A stretch of DNA of 64,000 nt from Clostridium algidicarnis DSM 15099 (GCF_002934235.1 NZ_PTIS01000004.1:79276-143275); one strand, 5' to 3'; positions 1-9,564 are shown, numbered from the stretch's first letter. Notes: generated by a model not told the origin, from the sequence alone. A program made the numbers and translations.

Positions 1-1787
1 ATGAACACGGTCAAAAAATTCAAAGAATAGCTGAAGAAAATGGTGTAAAACCTAAGGAATATGTGGATAAAGTAGTAGATGGAATTAAGGAATTATGGAA
101 GTTATTGAATATAAGTTATGATAAATTTATAAGAACTACAGATGATAGTCATATTAAAGCAGTTCAAGATATATTTGTAAAGCTTTATGAGAATGGTGAT
201 ATATATAAAGGTTCTTATGAAGGGTCCTATTGTACTCCATGTGAATCATTTTGGACAGACACGCAACTATTAGATGGTAAGTGCCCAGACTGCGGAAGAA
301 GCGTGGAAAAGGCAAAAGAAGAGGCTTATTTCTTTAAAATGAGTAAATATGCAGAAAGACTTTTGCAATATATAGAAGCTAATCCAAGCTTCATACAACC
401 AGAATCCAGAAAAAATGAAATGATAAATAACTTTTTGAAGCCAGGATTACAAGATTTATGTGTATCAAGAACTTCATTTGATTGGGGAATACCAGTAGAG
501 TTTGATAAAAGTCATGTAGTATATGTATGGATAGATGCATTATCTAATTATATAACAGCATTGGGATATGGAAGTGAAAACACTAAACTTTATGAAAAGT
601 ATTGGCCAGCAGATGTTCATTTAATTGGTAAAGATATTTTAAGATTTCATACGATTTATTGGCCAATTATGCTTATGGCATTAGATTTACCTCTTCCAAA
701 ACAAATATTTGGTCATGGATGGCTTTTGGTTGATGGTGGTAAGATGTCAAAATCTAAAGGAAATGTTGTTGATCCTGTAATACTTTCAGAGCACTTTGGT
801 GTAGATTCTATAAGATATTATCTTTTAAGGGAAATACCTTTTGGCTCAGATGGTACCTTTACAAATGAAATGTTTATAAAAAAGATAAACTCAGATTTAG
901 CTAATGATCTAGGAAACCTAGTATCAAGAACAATTACCATGATAGAAAAGTATTTTGATGGAGTGATACCAGCACCAACAGCTACAGAACCTATAGATAA
1001 TGAACTTATAAGGCTTGCACTAGATACTCCAGAACTTGTTGAAAAGTCCTTAGATGATTTAAAACTATCTGAAGCCTTATCTCATATATGGACTTTAATA
1101 GGAAGGTGTAATAAATATATAGATGAAACAACACCGTGGATTTTAGCAAAAGAAGAAGAGCAAAAAGAAAGATTAGGAACAGTTCTTTATAACCTTGCTG
1201 AAGCACTTAGAATAATATCAGTACTTATATCACCTTTTTTACCAGATACTTCAGATAAGATAAGAGAACAGTTAGGGGTTGAAATATGTACTTGGGATAG
1301 CATTGCTTCTTTTGATGGCATAAGTGCAGGTACTAAGGTTAAAAAGGGTAGCATAATATTTCCAAGAATAGATTTAGAAGAAAAGATTAAAGAATTAGAG
1401 GTTTTAAAAGTAAATAATAATACAGAAAAAGAAGAAGAATCTTCAAAGCCTATTAAGCCAGAAATAACTATAGAAGATTTTGAAAAAATAGACTTAAGGG
1501 TGGCTAAAGTATTAGAATGTGAAGCCATTAAAGGTGCAAAAAAGCTATTGAAGCTTAAAGTTGATTTAGGAGGAGAGATAAGACAGGTTATATCAGGAAT
1601 AGCAAAACATTATAAACCTGAGGAGTTAGTGGGTAAAAATGTGGTTCTAGTAGCTAATTTAAAACCTGCAAAACTAAGAGGGGAATTATCAGAGGGAATG
1701 ATACTTGCAGCATCTAACGAAGATGATAGTATACTCTATGTTATAGATTCACCAAGTGAATTAAAATTAGGCAGTGAAATAAGATAA
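1..1787 (+). CDS. metG: methionyl-tRNA synthetase, 5'-truncated by the window edge
   Basis: Cytoplasmic enzyme that charges tRNA-Met with methionine. The frame is open from base 3 and already reads EHGQKIQ, the N-terminal part of the class I synthetase core, so the true start lies upstream; the GTG at 63 is internal. Visible landmarks are a zinc-ribbon with CTPC and CPDC (bases about 228-297), the KMSKS signature at 741-755, and a C-terminal tRNA-binding OB-fold of the Trbp111 type from about 1455. The appended C-terminal domain is typical of Firmicute MetRS. It starts the conserved block metG-tatD-yabE-rnmV-ksgA, here interrupted by a minus-strand Crp gene and a DUF445 gene. A hairpin follows the stop. 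Confidence 0.97.
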   Translation, partial: EHGQKIQRIAEENGVKPKEYVDKVVDGIKELWKLLNISYDKFIRTTDDSHIKAVQDIFVKLYENGDIYKGSYEGSYCTPCESFWTDTQLLDGKCPDCGRSVEKAKEEAYFFKMSKYAERLLQYIEANPSFIQPESRKNEMINNFLKPGLQDLCVSRTSFDWGIPVEFDKSHVVYVWIDALSNYITALGYGSENTKLYEKYWPADVHLIGKDILRFHTIYWPIMLMALDLPLPKQIFGHGWLLVDGGKMSKSKGNVVDPVILSEHFGVDSIRYYLLREIPFGSDGTFTNEMFIKKINSDLANDLGNLVSRTITMIEKYFDGVIPAPTATEPIDNELIRLALDTPELVEKSLDDLKLSEALSHIWTLIGRCNKYIDETTPWILAKEEEQKERLGTVLYNLAEALRIISVLISPFLPDTSDKIREQLGVEICTWDSIASFDGISAGTKVKKGSIIFPRIDLEEKIKELEVLKVNNNTEKEEESSKPIKPEITIEDFEKIDLRVAKVLECEAIKGAKKLLKLKVDLGGEIRQVISGIAKHYKPEELVGKNVVLVANLKPAKLRGELSEGMILAASNEDDSILYVIDSPSELKLGSEIR

Positions 1788-1792
1788 ATAAA

Positions 1793-1825
1793 GTGGGATC
1801 TTACAACTTTTTTGTAGGGTCCCAC
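1793..1825 (+). terminator. hairpin terminator after metG
   Basis: A 14-base stem beginning GTGGGATC and ending GGTCCCAC closes on a T-rich loop. It lies between the convergent metG and Crp-family genes. The downstream T-tract is weak on both strands, so it may act in both directions. Confidence 0.6.
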
Positions 1826-1849
1826 ATCTTACAATTAAAGATTTTATTT

Positions 1850-2527
1850 TTATATGTTTTCTTTTAATGCTTGTACATTTAGAATTAATACATAATCTTT
1901 TTCGTAGTCTATTATTCCATCCTCTTTTAATTTTATAAGTTCTCTTGATAGAGAAGGTCTTTGGACACCTAAATTATAAGCCCATTCTTGTTTAGACATT
2001 TTAAGTGAAATTTTATTATTGGAATGAGAGTATTCGCTATATAAAAATTCACAAATTTTTTGTCTTATAGTTTTTAAAGTAACTTGTTTAATTTTTGAGC
2101 TTAAGGCCATCGCTTTGTTTGATAAAAGATTTAAAAATGAATATAAAAATTCTAAATTTTGTTGACAAAGAACTGCGACCACATCTTTTGAAATGTGAAG
2201 TACTAAGCTATCACTTTTAGTAGCTACGGTCATAGGATATATATTTCTATCTCCAAAAAGTAAGTTTTCACCAAAGATATCACCAGTTTTTAAACTAGCT
2301 ACAGATAAAAGTTTTCCGCTTGGGTCTACCTTTTGTATTTCAACATTACCTTTTAATATTATACTTAAGTTTAAGCACATGTCATCTTCCATAAATATTA
2401 TCTCATCTTTAGAATAAGATGCAATTTTAACATCCTTAGAATTTAGCAAAAGGTCTAAGTCATTTTGATTAAAGTTCTCAAAAAGGGGTAGGTTCACAAG
2501 AAGACATTTATAATCTGATTTAATCAT
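1850..2527 (-). CDS. Crp/Fnr family transcriptional regulator
   Basis: 225 residues. The N-terminal cyclic-nucleotide-binding-like beta-barrel covers about residues 8-125 (IILKGNVEIQKVDPSG, GDIFGENLLFG), followed by a dimerisation helix and a C-terminal winged helix. The recognition helix reads GVQRPSLSRELIKL, the form seen in anaerobe Crp/Fnr regulators of the HcpR/NtcA-like branch. No cysteine cluster for an Fnr-type iron-sulfur centre is seen, so the effector is unknown. It is convergent with metG and divergent from the DUF445 gene. A Crp-like half-palindrome pair lies in the divergent spacer and may be its own operator. Regulon and ligand are not determinable from this window. Confidence 0.9.
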   Translation of the reverse strand: MIKSDYKCLLVNLPLFENFNQNDLDLLLNSKDVKIASYSKDEIIFMEDDMCLNLSIILKGNVEIQKVDPSGKLLSVASLKTGDIFGENLLFGDRNIYPMTVATKSDSLVLHISKDVVAVLCQQNLEFLYSFLNLLSNKAMALSSKIKQVTLKTIRQKICEFLYSEYSHSNNKISLKMSKQEWAYNLGVQRPSLSRELIKLKEDGIIDYEKDYVLILNVQALKENI

Positions 2528-2613
2528 AACTGGATTTTCACTCCTTTTAATTTATCATAAAGTTTTTATTATAACATTTTTCATTAAAAAATGATGCAAA
2601 TAAGTATTGGATT

Positions 2614-2660
2614 ATTAACAAAGTATATTATAATTATACATTATAATATACTTTGTTAAT
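2614..2660. repeat. perfect 20-base inverted repeat in the divergent spacer
   Basis: Two perfectly complementary 20-base arms (2614-2633 and 2641-2660) are separated by the 7-base loop TTATACA. There is no T-tract on either side, so it is unlike the terminators in this window. It lies between the divergent Crp-family and DUF445 genes, where an operator or a transcript-borne hairpin would be expected. Confidence 0.8.
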
Positions 2661-2675
2661 GTAATTTAAATCACA
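2660..2675. promoter_or_regulatory. Crp-like operator TGTAA-N6-TCACA
   Basis: The sequence TGTAATTTAAATCACA matches the Crp consensus TGTGA-N6-TCACA at 9 of 10 conserved positions. It abuts the right arm of the 20-base inverted repeat and lies 133 bases upstream of the Crp-family start. Autoregulation is an inference from position and motif only. Confidence 0.4.
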
Positions 2676-2781
2676 CTATGGTTTACTTAATAAAATATAA
2701 AGAATATCTTTATTAGTTGTAAATATCTAAGAGTTATGCTATCAATATAATATCAAGTGATTCGCAGAAAGGAAGTATAAT

Positions 2782-4287
2782 ATGAAAAACTTTATTCCAT
2801 GTATAGTAGGTGCTGTAATAGGATATATAACAAACTGGCTTGCAATTAAAATGCTGTTTAGACCTTATGAAGAGAAAAGAATATTTGGCATTAAGGTGCC
2901 GTTTACTCCTGGACTTATACCAAAAGAAAAACAAAGAATTGCCAAAAGTGTAAGTGAGGCTATAGCCAACCACTTGTTATCTAAGGATACCATAGTAAAA
3001 GCATTATGTAGCCCTAATATATATAGTCATATTTACAATATGGTTGAAACTAAAATAAAAGATATATATTCATCTACTAAAAATTTAAAGGCTTTAATGG
3101 AAGAAAACTTAGGTTTTGATCAAAGAAATATTGACAATATAAATGAAAATATATATGTAGGGGTTTTAAATAACTTAAATGATAATGTTAAAGATAAGAT
3201 AGTAAAAGAAATATATAATCTGTTCCAAAAAGAATTAAAAAAGGAGCCATTAATATTAGAACACATTTTAAAAGAAGAAAGTATGGGTAAAATATCAGAG
3301 ATTGTATATAATTATGCATCATCTAAGGATTTTCATCAAAATATAAAAGAAAAGATAAATAAAAAGCTAGGAGAATTAATTTATACTGAAAAGAGACTGA
3401 AAGAAGTCATTCCTAAAAATATGATAGATGTAGTAGATGACTTTATATATGAAAATAGGGATAAGATAACAAGAGATATCTTATCCTTATTAGAGGAACC
3501 TGATACAAAAGTCAAGATAAAAGTAGCTATTTCTGAAGGCATAGGAACTAATGTAAATCCTTTGGTAGCAATGTTTTTAAATCCTGAAACCTTATATAAT
3601 AAATTCCTAGATTTTTCTAAAGAATATTTAAAAGAAGATGAAAATAAAAAGCAAATATGCGTAGTAATAAAAAATTATATAGATAAGCTAATGGATGGAA
3701 GTGTAAGCGAAATTATAAAGGCGGTAGAGTATTCTAAAATAGAAATTATCATTGATAATTTAGTAAATGATCTGCAAAGCAATGTATTTTCAATAGAAGT
3801 AATAAAAGAAGGAATATATGGAATAAAAACTAAATTATTAGGCCATAATTCTATAGACGAAGTATTATTAAATTTTAATCCAAGTTATAAAGAAAACTTA
3901 TACGGCGTTATAAAGAGATTTGTATATGAGGTAGTGGATGGAGATCGTACTCAGACTATAATTAAAGAGGGTATATCTAAGATTATAAGTGTAACAATAG
4001 ATAGACCTATTAATAGCTTAATTAAAGTTGAGGAAGATATATTAATAAAATCATCTAACATTTACATAAAAAGTGTTTATGATAGATTTATACAAAAGCA
4101 AGCTTCTGATGTAATTGAGATATTGAATATTGAAAAAATTGTAGAAGATAATATTAACTCTTTTGAAGTAGATTTTGCAGAAGAAGTGATTGTGGGTATT
4201 GCACATGAAGAGCTTAAAGCAATAACTTGGCTTGGTGCGTTATTAGGAGGACTTATAGGTCTTGTTACACCTTTTTTATATCTTTAA
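2782..4287 (+). CDS. DUF445 family membrane protein (YheB-like)
   Basis: 501 residues of unknown function. The N-terminus has a membrane segment (IVGAVIGYITNWLAIKMLF) followed by the conserved RPYEEKRIFGIKVPFTPGL and IPKEKQRIAKSV stretches that define DUF445. A long, charged, helix-rich middle follows, and a second hydrophobic segment closes the protein (ITWLGALLGGLIGLVTPFL). The expected topology is two terminal membrane anchors holding a large soluble domain, as in B. subtilis YheB. The start has a clear GAAAGGAAG ribosome binding site. It stands alone between the Crp-family gene and tatD, and has no tight operon partner. Confidence 0.88.
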   Translation: MKNFIPCIVGAVIGYITNWLAIKMLFRPYEEKRIFGIKVPFTPGLIPKEKQRIAKSVSEAIANHLLSKDTIVKALCSPNIYSHIYNMVETKIKDIYSSTKNLKALMEENLGFDQRNIDNINENIYVGVLNNLNDNVKDKIVKEIYNLFQKELKKEPLILEHILKEESMGKISEIVYNYASSKDFHQNIKEKINKKLGELIYTEKRLKEVIPKNMIDVVDDFIYENRDKITRDILSLLEEPDTKVKIKVAISEGIGTNVNPLVAMFLNPETLYNKFLDFSKEYLKEDENKKQICVVIKNYIDKLMDGSVSEIIKAVEYSKIEIIIDNLVNDLQSNVFSIEVIKEGIYGIKTKLLGHNSIDEVLLNFNPSYKENLYGVIKRFVYEVVDGDRTQTIIKEGISKIISVTIDRPINSLIKVEEDILIKSSNIYIKSVYDRFIQKQASDVIEILNIEKIVEDNINSFEVDFAEEVIVGIAHEELKAITWLGALLGGLIGLVTPFLYL

Positions 4288-4409
4288 GAGTATAGATATA
4301 ATTAATGTGTGATAATAGGTTTATTAACTTGTAATATATTATTTTATAATTAAAAGATTAATATTGGAGATATAAAGCAATGTATAACTTAGACAAGGGG
4401 GATATTCGT

Positions 4410-5195
4410 ATGTGTAATGATGTTAAAATTAATATTTTTGATTCCCATGCTCATTATGATGATGAAGCTTTTAACGAAGATGTGGAAGGAGTAATAAAAG
4501 ATATTAAAGATAAAGGTGTAATAGGTGTTATAAATTGTGGGTCTTCCTTAAAAGCTTGTGAAAGCACATTAGAATTATCCAAAAGACATGAAATTTTCTA
4601 TGCTGCATTAGGTATACACCCTGAAAATGCAAATGAATGGAATGAAGATGTATATAAGTGGATAAAGTCTAATAAGGATAACCCAAAATTAAAAGCTATA
4701 GGTGAAATTGGTCTTGATTATTATTGGGAAGGGAATCCACACAAGGATATACAAAAGAAAGTATTTAGAGAGCAGATGCAACTTGCAAATGAAATGAATC
4801 TTCCTGTAATTATACATGATAGGGATGCACATAAAGACACATTAGATATAATAAAAGAATTTCCAGAAGTAAAGGGGGTTCTCCACTGCTTTTCTGGTAG
4901 TGTAGAATTTGCTAGGGAGTGTTTAAAAGAAGGGTATTATTTAGGATTCACAGGTGTTGTAACATTTAAAAATGCAAGAAAGGTCATAGATGTAGTAAAA
5001 GATGTACCTTTAGACAAAATGTTAGTAGAAACGGATGCTCCTTATATGGCACCAGTACCTTATAGAGGAAAGAGGAACAAATCCGATTATATAGAGCATA
5101 TAATAAAAAGAATATCAGAAATAAAAGATTTATCAATGGAGGAAATTAGTCATATAACTATAAGAAATACTAAGGCTTTATTTGATATAAAATAG
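4410..5195 (+). CDS. tatD: TatD family metal-dependent hydrolase
   Basis: 261 residues. TatD proteins are TIM-barrel metal-dependent nucleases, and this is the orthologue by position of B. subtilis YabD. Metal ligands are visible: FDSHAHYDD (HxH), GEIGLDYY, HDRDAH, HCFSGS and ETDAPY. The ATG at 4410 was chosen because AAGGGGG stands 8 bases before it and the protein then begins just ahead of the first motif. An in-frame ATG at 4380 with a weaker GGAG would add 10 residues and cannot be excluded. It lies in the metG-tatD-yabE-rnmV-ksgA block. Its in vivo substrate is not settled for the family. Confidence 0.93.
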   Translation: MCNDVKINIFDSHAHYDDEAFNEDVEGVIKDIKDKGVIGVINCGSSLKACESTLELSKRHEIFYAALGIHPENANEWNEDVYKWIKSNKDNPKLKAIGEIGLDYYWEGNPHKDIQKKVFREQMQLANEMNLPVIIHDRDAHKDTLDIIKEFPEVKGVLHCFSGSVEFARECLKEGYYLGFTGVVTFKNARKVIDVVKDVPLDKMLVETDAPYMAPVPYRGKRNKSDYIEHIIKRISEIKDLSMEEISHITIRNTKALFDIK

Positions 5196-5430
5196 AGCCT
5201 TAACTGGTACAATATAGATAAGTTTTAATTTGTAATACTGCATTAAATTTAAAAAGTAAACATATAATTATATCAAATAAACAAACTCTAAAATCATTTA
5301 AATTGCCAAAATATAGAAGAACAAATATGTAAAACTCCCATGAAAAGGGCTAAATTTGTGTAAAAAGCTATCATTATTTATTTTTTAAATTTAGCTAAAG
5401 TCAGTCTATTCAAGGCCTAGAGCATAAAGT

Positions 5431-5459
5431 TTGACAACAATATTCATTATGGTTATAAT
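5431..5459 (+). promoter_or_regulatory. sigma-A promoter before the yabE-like gene
   Basis: TTGACA at 5431-5436, a 17-base spacer and TATAAT at 5454-5459 form a perfect consensus promoter. The leader to the start codon at 5495 is short. The remaining intergenic DNA from 5196 shows nothing else I can support. Confidence 0.85.
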
Positions 5460-5494
5460 GTAAAAGTGCTCTTGCCAGAGGGAGGTAGTTCATT

Positions 5495-6517
5495 ATGTTT
5501 GACAAGTTCAAAAGTAAAATTAAAAATTATTTTTCGAACGGTCCAAAGGCAGCATTTGTTATGTCCCTAATTGTAATGGGACTTTTAGTCACAATTTTTA
5601 ACATGAAAAAAGAGATAACATTGGTAATAGACGGAAAGGAATCTAAAATAGCAACATATAAAGGGACCGTACAGGGGGCTTTACACGATAATAAAATAGT
5701 GTTAGGTCCTAAAGATAAGGTAGATCTTGGAGTAAATGAAAAAATCAAAAAAGGAGATCAAATCCACATAAAAAGAGCAGTGGATGTAAATGTAGAAGTA
5801 GATGGAGAAGTTTTAAGCATCCTTACTTCTGAAGATAATATTGAATCTATGTTAAACTCAGAAGGAATTTCTCTAGAAGAAGAGGATAGAGTATCACCTT
5901 CTTTAGAGTCCCCTATAGAAGAGGGGTTGAACGTTGATATTACAAGGGTAAAAACTGAGATATTAGCAGAAAATCTACCTTTAGATTTTAATACTACAAT
6001 AAAAAAGGACGAAAAGTTAGCTAATACAGTAAACAAAATAGTTCAAGAAGGTGCACAGGGAGAGAAAATAGTCTCTACTAAAATAATCTATGAAAATGGC
6101 AAGGAAATAGATAGAAAAGTGATAAGTGAAATTGTAGTAAAAGAACCTGTAGATAAAGTAGTACTCCAAGGATCCTTAGGAGTTTTGACTGCATCAAGAG
6201 GTAGTGGCGAAGATGTATTATATAAAAAGACTATAAAGGTTAGAGCAACAGCTTATTATAATAGTGGAAATAATGGAAATCACATTACGGCTACTGGAAC
6301 TAGTACTAAGAGAAATCCAAGTGGGTATAGTAGCATAGCTGTGGATCCAAGGGTAATTCCCCTAGGTACTAAGATGTATATAGAAGGCTATGGATATGCC
6401 ATTGCTGAAGATACGGGTGGTGCTATAAAGGGTAACACAATAGATGTGTTTTTTAACTCAGCTAGTGAAAGCTATAACTGGGGAGTAAAATATGTAAATG
6501 TATATATTCTGAATTAA
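5495..6517 (+). CDS. YabE-like cell-wall protein with DUF348, G5 and 3D domains
   Basis: 340 residues, probably a secreted or membrane-anchored cell-wall hydrolase. There is one N-terminal transmembrane or signal segment (about residues 18-36). Two DUF348 ubiquitin-like repeats follow (LVIDGKESKIATYKGTVQGAL; VNVEVDGEVLSILTSEDNIE), then a G5-like region (about 155-225), and a C-terminal 3D domain with VRATAYY, SIAVDPRVIPLGT and AEDTGGAIKGNTIDVFF carrying the three aspartates. This is the architecture of B. subtilis YabE, related to resuscitation-promoting factors. It has its own perfect promoter and a terminator after it, so it seems separately transcribed within the conserved block. Confidence 0.92.
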   Translation: MFDKFKSKIKNYFSNGPKAAFVMSLIVMGLLVTIFNMKKEITLVIDGKESKIATYKGTVQGALHDNKIVLGPKDKVDLGVNEKIKKGDQIHIKRAVDVNVEVDGEVLSILTSEDNIESMLNSEGISLEEEDRVSPSLESPIEEGLNVDITRVKTEILAENLPLDFNTTIKKDEKLANTVNKIVQEGAQGEKIVSTKIIYENGKEIDRKVISEIVVKEPVDKVVLQGSLGVLTASRGSGEDVLYKKTIKVRATAYYNSGNNGNHITATGTSTKRNPSGYSSIAVDPRVIPLGTKMYIEGYGYAIAEDTGGAIKGNTIDVFFNSASESYNWGVKYVNVYILN

Positions 6518-6520
6518 TAA

Positions 6521-6543
6521 GGGGCTTAATAAGCCCTCTTTTT
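6521..6543 (+). terminator. terminator after the yabE-like gene
   Basis: GGGCTT / AAGCCC stem with an AAT loop, followed by TCTTTTT. It separates this gene from rnmV, whose start is only 19 bases further on, so rnmV may depend partly on readthrough. Confidence 0.75.
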
Positions 6544-6561
6544 GATGGGAAGGGGATAGTT

Positions 6562-7107
6562 TTGATAAAAGAAGTTATAGTGGTAGAAGGAAGAGACGAT
6601 ATAACTGCAGTTAAAAGAGCCGTGGATGCGGAAGTTTTAGCGGTAGGCGGCTTTGGTATTAATAGGTCAGTTATAGATAAGATAAAAGAAGCTCAAAAAA
6701 GACAAGGGGTAATAATTTTAACAGATCCAGATTTTGCAGGAGAAAAAATAAGAAGTATAATAGCTAAAAGGGTGTCAGGAGTAAAACATGCATATATATC
6801 GCAAGCAGAAGGAACTAAAGATGGAGATATAGGAGTAGAGAATGCTTCACCTGAAACAATAATAAGAGCTATTAAAAAAGCTAAGTGTGAGATTAAAGAT
6901 AAGGTTACTACATTTACCATAGCAGATATGATGAATTATGGATTAGTAGGAGATAAGAAGTCTAGTTTAAAAAGAGATAAGCTTGGAAAAGAGTTGGGAA
7001 TAGGATATGGAAATTCAGCAAGATTTATTTCAAGATTAAATAGTTTTGGAATAGAAAAAAGTGAGTTTTTAGAAGCTTTGGAAAGAATAGAACTTAATAA
7101 TAAATAA
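6562..7107 (+). CDS. rnmV: ribonuclease M5 (5S rRNA maturation)
   Basis: 181 residues. RNase M5 cleaves precursor 5S rRNA on both sides in low-GC Gram-positives. A TOPRIM domain occupies about residues 3-90, with the catalytic glutamate in VVEGRDD and the DxD pair in ILTDPDFAGE. The start is TTG, set by AAGGGG eight bases upstream. The C-terminal part is the family-specific RNA-binding region. It sits directly before ksgA, as in most Firmicutes, pairing two rRNA maturation functions. Confidence 0.95.
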   Translation: MIKEVIVVEGRDDITAVKRAVDAEVLAVGGFGINRSVIDKIKEAQKRQGVIILTDPDFAGEKIRSIIAKRVSGVKHAYISQAEGTKDGDIGVENASPETIIRAIKKAKCEIKDKVTTFTIADMMNYGLVGDKKSSLKRDKLGKELGIGYGNSARFISRLNSFGIEKSEFLEALERIELNNK

Positions 7108-7156
7108 TATATAATAATAACTATACATAATTAAATAAAAAAGAGGTTAATAACAT

Positions 7157-7999
7157 ATGGGAGATTATAGAACAAAGGAAATAGTTGATAGATATAAATT
7201 TAAGTTTACTAAAACATTAGGCCAAAACTTTCTAGTTGATGATAAGGTTATTGAAGATCTAGTAAATGGAGCAGAAATAACATCACAGGATTTTGTCATA
7301 GAAATAGGGCCAGGTGTTGGTACGGTTACACGAGAGATACTGAAAAAGGCTAAAAGAGTTACAGCTATAGAAATAGACAGAGATCTTATACCTATTTTAG
7401 TAGAAGAATTAAGGGAGTTTGATAACTTTCAATTAGTGCATAAAGATGCTTTAAAGATTGATTATAATGAAATCATTGGAGAAGAGACTAAGGTAAAACT
7501 GGTTGCCAACCTACCTTATTATCTTACAACACCAATAATAGCAAGATTACTAAATGGTAAATACGACTTTCAGAGTTTAACCGTAATGATTCAAAAAGAA
7601 GTAGCTGACAGAATTCATGCAAAGCCAAGTACTAAAGAATATGGGGCATTATCTTTATTAGTACAATATTACTGTGATACTAGTGTTATAAGGACCGTAT
7701 CTCCAACTTGTTTTTTGCCTAGGCCTAAAGTAGACTCTATAATTATCAGGTTAGATAGACTTTCAAAACCAAGAGTTGAAGTAACCAATGAAGAATTATT
7801 CTTTAAAATTATAAGAAGCTCTTTCAATATGAGAAGGAAAACTTTGCCAAATGGTTTAAAAGTATTGGGTTTTTCTAAAGAACTTATAGAACAAGCTTTT
7901 AAGTCAAGCAATATTGATGTCATGAGAAGAGGTGAAACTTTATCTATAGAAGAATTTGCTATGCTTGCAAACAATATAGATGAACTTTCAAATAATTAA
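7157..7999 (+). CDS. rsmA: 16S rRNA (adenine1518-N6/adenine1519-N6)-dimethyltransferase
   Basis: 280 residues; also called KsgA. It dimethylates two adjacent adenines in helix 45 of 16S rRNA using S-adenosylmethionine during late 30S assembly. Seen here are the N-terminal QNFLVDDKV motif, the SAM-binding loop [10 protein letters not shown] (about residues 47-56) and the catalytic motif [11 protein letters not shown] (about 119-129). A helical C-terminal domain follows. It lies 49 bases after rnmV and is closed by a strong terminator, ending the conserved block. Confidence 0.97.
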   Translation: MGDYRTKEIVDRYKFKFTKTLGQNFLVDDKVIEDLVNGAEITSQDFVIEIGPGVGTVTREILKKAKRVTAIEIDRDLIPILVEELREFDNFQLVHKDALKIDYNEIIGEETKVKLVANLPYYLTTPIIARLLNGKYDFQSLTVMIQKEVADRIHAKPSTKEYGALSLLVQYYCDTSVIRTVSPTCFLPRPKVDSIIIRLDRLSKPRVEVTNEELFFKIIRSSFNMRRKTLPNGLKVLGFSKELIEQAFKSSNIDVMRRGETLSIEEFAMLANNIDELSNN

Positions 8000-8021
8000 A
8001 AGTTATATAATAATATCATGG

Positions 8022-8053
8022 AAAAAGCTAAGATAAAACTCTTAGCTTTTTTT
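8022..8053 (+). terminator. terminator after ksgA
   Basis: A 12-base perfect stem (AAAAAGCTAAGA with its complement), a 6-base loop and a run of seven Ts. Confidence 0.9.
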
Positions 8054-8130
8054 AATTTGTTTTTTGAGTTCACTTTTAAAAAAACTACTCATATACTATA
8101 TTGAAGAAATATAGTATGGAGGGAATTAAA

Positions 8131-9564
8131 TTGGCTCACAAGAAGTCTTATAGTAGATATTTCGTTATATTGCAAGAAGATGAAAAGGGATGTGCCTTAG
8201 CAAGTGATAAACAGCCTTCGGGGTATAGCAAGATAGAATTAAAAAATGAAAAATTAAGAATGTCCTACTATGTTCAAAACTTAAAAAGAGAAGATAACCC
8301 TTATTATATGCTAATAGTATGTAATAAAAGAGATGTTAATAAAATTATAAATATAGGGGTTTTGAACATAGACGATAATGGAAGAGCAGATGTATCCTAT
8401 GAATTCGATGCAGATAATATAGGGGGAACAGGCATAGCGTTAGAGGATATTGGTGGTACAGCTATATTAAAAAGGTCTAACAGTAAGAGAACTATACCTA
8501 TGAGTGGATTTTTAAGTAGTGATAAACCTAAGAACTGGAAGGAATATGATATTTTAGAAATTAAATTAAATAGAGATGTAACTGAAAATAAGATGAATAA
8601 AGATAATCAATCTATAATTATTAAAAAGGATGTAGAAATATCTAAGGACTCTGTAAAAGAAGACAATAAAAAGAAGGATAAAACAATAAACTTTGAAGAA
8701 AGAAAGATTGAAAATAAACCAGAAATAGAAGTAAATATACTAAATAAAAAGGCAAAAGAGAAAAGTTCTATAAGAGATACAAAAAAGAATATAGAAGAAA
8801 ATATAGAGACCTTTAAAGATGAGGTAAAGGAAATAAAAGAAGATATAAATAATAAAGAGGGTCATGAACATAGATTAAATTTACAAGAGAACTTTAATGA
8901 GTATGAAGATAATATAGAAAGGATTAAACAAAAGAAGCTTGAAGTGGCAGATGGTGAAGAAGATGTAAATTTAACTTATGAGTCAGAAGTAATAGAGGAA
9001 ATAGATAATGAAGATATTCTTCATAAAAAAGAAGAAGACGTTTTTTGTGAAAGAGAAGATGATGGAATAACTGATAACAGAGAAGATGAAGAGTTTTTAG
9101 AAGATAGGTATAATAAAAAACATTGCGGATTAGAAAAAGATAAGTGTGCAACAGCTGATACTGAAGACTTTTTCGAAGGAATTGTAAAAGGCTTTGAAAG
9201 TGTCAATGGATTTGAAAATCAAATTAAATATTGCGCATGGTATAAGGTCCCTACAAAAAACATTGAGAGCTTATTAAATAATTCTAACTACACAAGATAT
9301 ACTGTTATATATTATCCTATGATAAATTATTATCCATATATCAAAAAGTATGAACACTATATGGTGGGATATAAGTATAATAAAGATAACAGATTAAGAT
9401 ATATAGTATATGCAGTTCCAGGCACTAAAGATAGAAGAGAACAACCATATGGTGGGAAGACAGGATTTATCACTTGGATGCCTTCAAAAACTGATGAAAA
9501 CTTTGGATATTGGCTTATGTTTTATGACTTTAGGAATAGCATAACTGTAGTACCTATGAAGTAA
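8131..9564 (+). CDS. uncharacterised two-domain protein with a long acidic linker
   Basis: 477 residues; I do not recognise a named family. TTG at 8131 was chosen because GGAGGG lies 7 bases before it; a TTG at 8101 is in frame but has no ribosome binding site. An N-terminal globular part (about residues 1-150, with YFVILQEDEKG and the glycine-rich NIGGTGIALEDIGGTAIL) is joined to a C-terminal globular part (about 350-477, rich in Tyr and Trp) by about 190 residues of low-complexity Lys/Glu/Asp/Asn sequence that is probably disordered. No signal peptide or membrane segment is seen. It occupies the place after ksgA where B. subtilis has yabG, but shows no likeness to that protease that I can see. 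A spore-surface role would be a guess. Confidence 0.75.
   Translation: MAHKKSYSRYFVILQEDEKGCALASDKQPSGYSKIELKNEKLRMSYYVQNLKREDNPYYMLIVCNKRDVNKIINIGVLNIDDNGRADVSYEFDADNIGGTGIALEDIGGTAILKRSNSKRTIPMSGFLSSDKPKNWKEYDILEIKLNRDVTENKMNKDNQSIIIKKDVEISKDSVKEDNKKKDKTINFEERKIENKPEIEVNILNKKAKEKSSIRDTKKNIEENIETFKDEVKEIKEDINNKEGHEHRLNLQENFNEYEDNIERIKQKKLEVADGEEDVNLTYESEVIEEIDNEDILHKKEEDVFCEREDDGITDNREDEEFLEDRYNKKHCGLEKDKCATADTEDFFEGIVKGFESVNGFENQIKYCAWYKVPTKNIESLLNNSNYTRYTVIYYPMINYYPYIKKYEHYMVGYKYNKDNRLRYIVYAVPGTKDRREQPYGGKTGFITWMPSKTDENFGYWLMFYDFRNSITVVPMK

Noticed and set aside
62..70. TGGGATAA-like DnaA box TGTGGATAA inside metG
   Set aside because: It lies within conserved coding sequence and is explained by the codons there.
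2614..2660. Rex operator reading of the inverted repeat
   Set aside because: The TTGTTAA and TTAACAA halves are present but in the opposite order and far apart, so it does not fit the Rex consensus.
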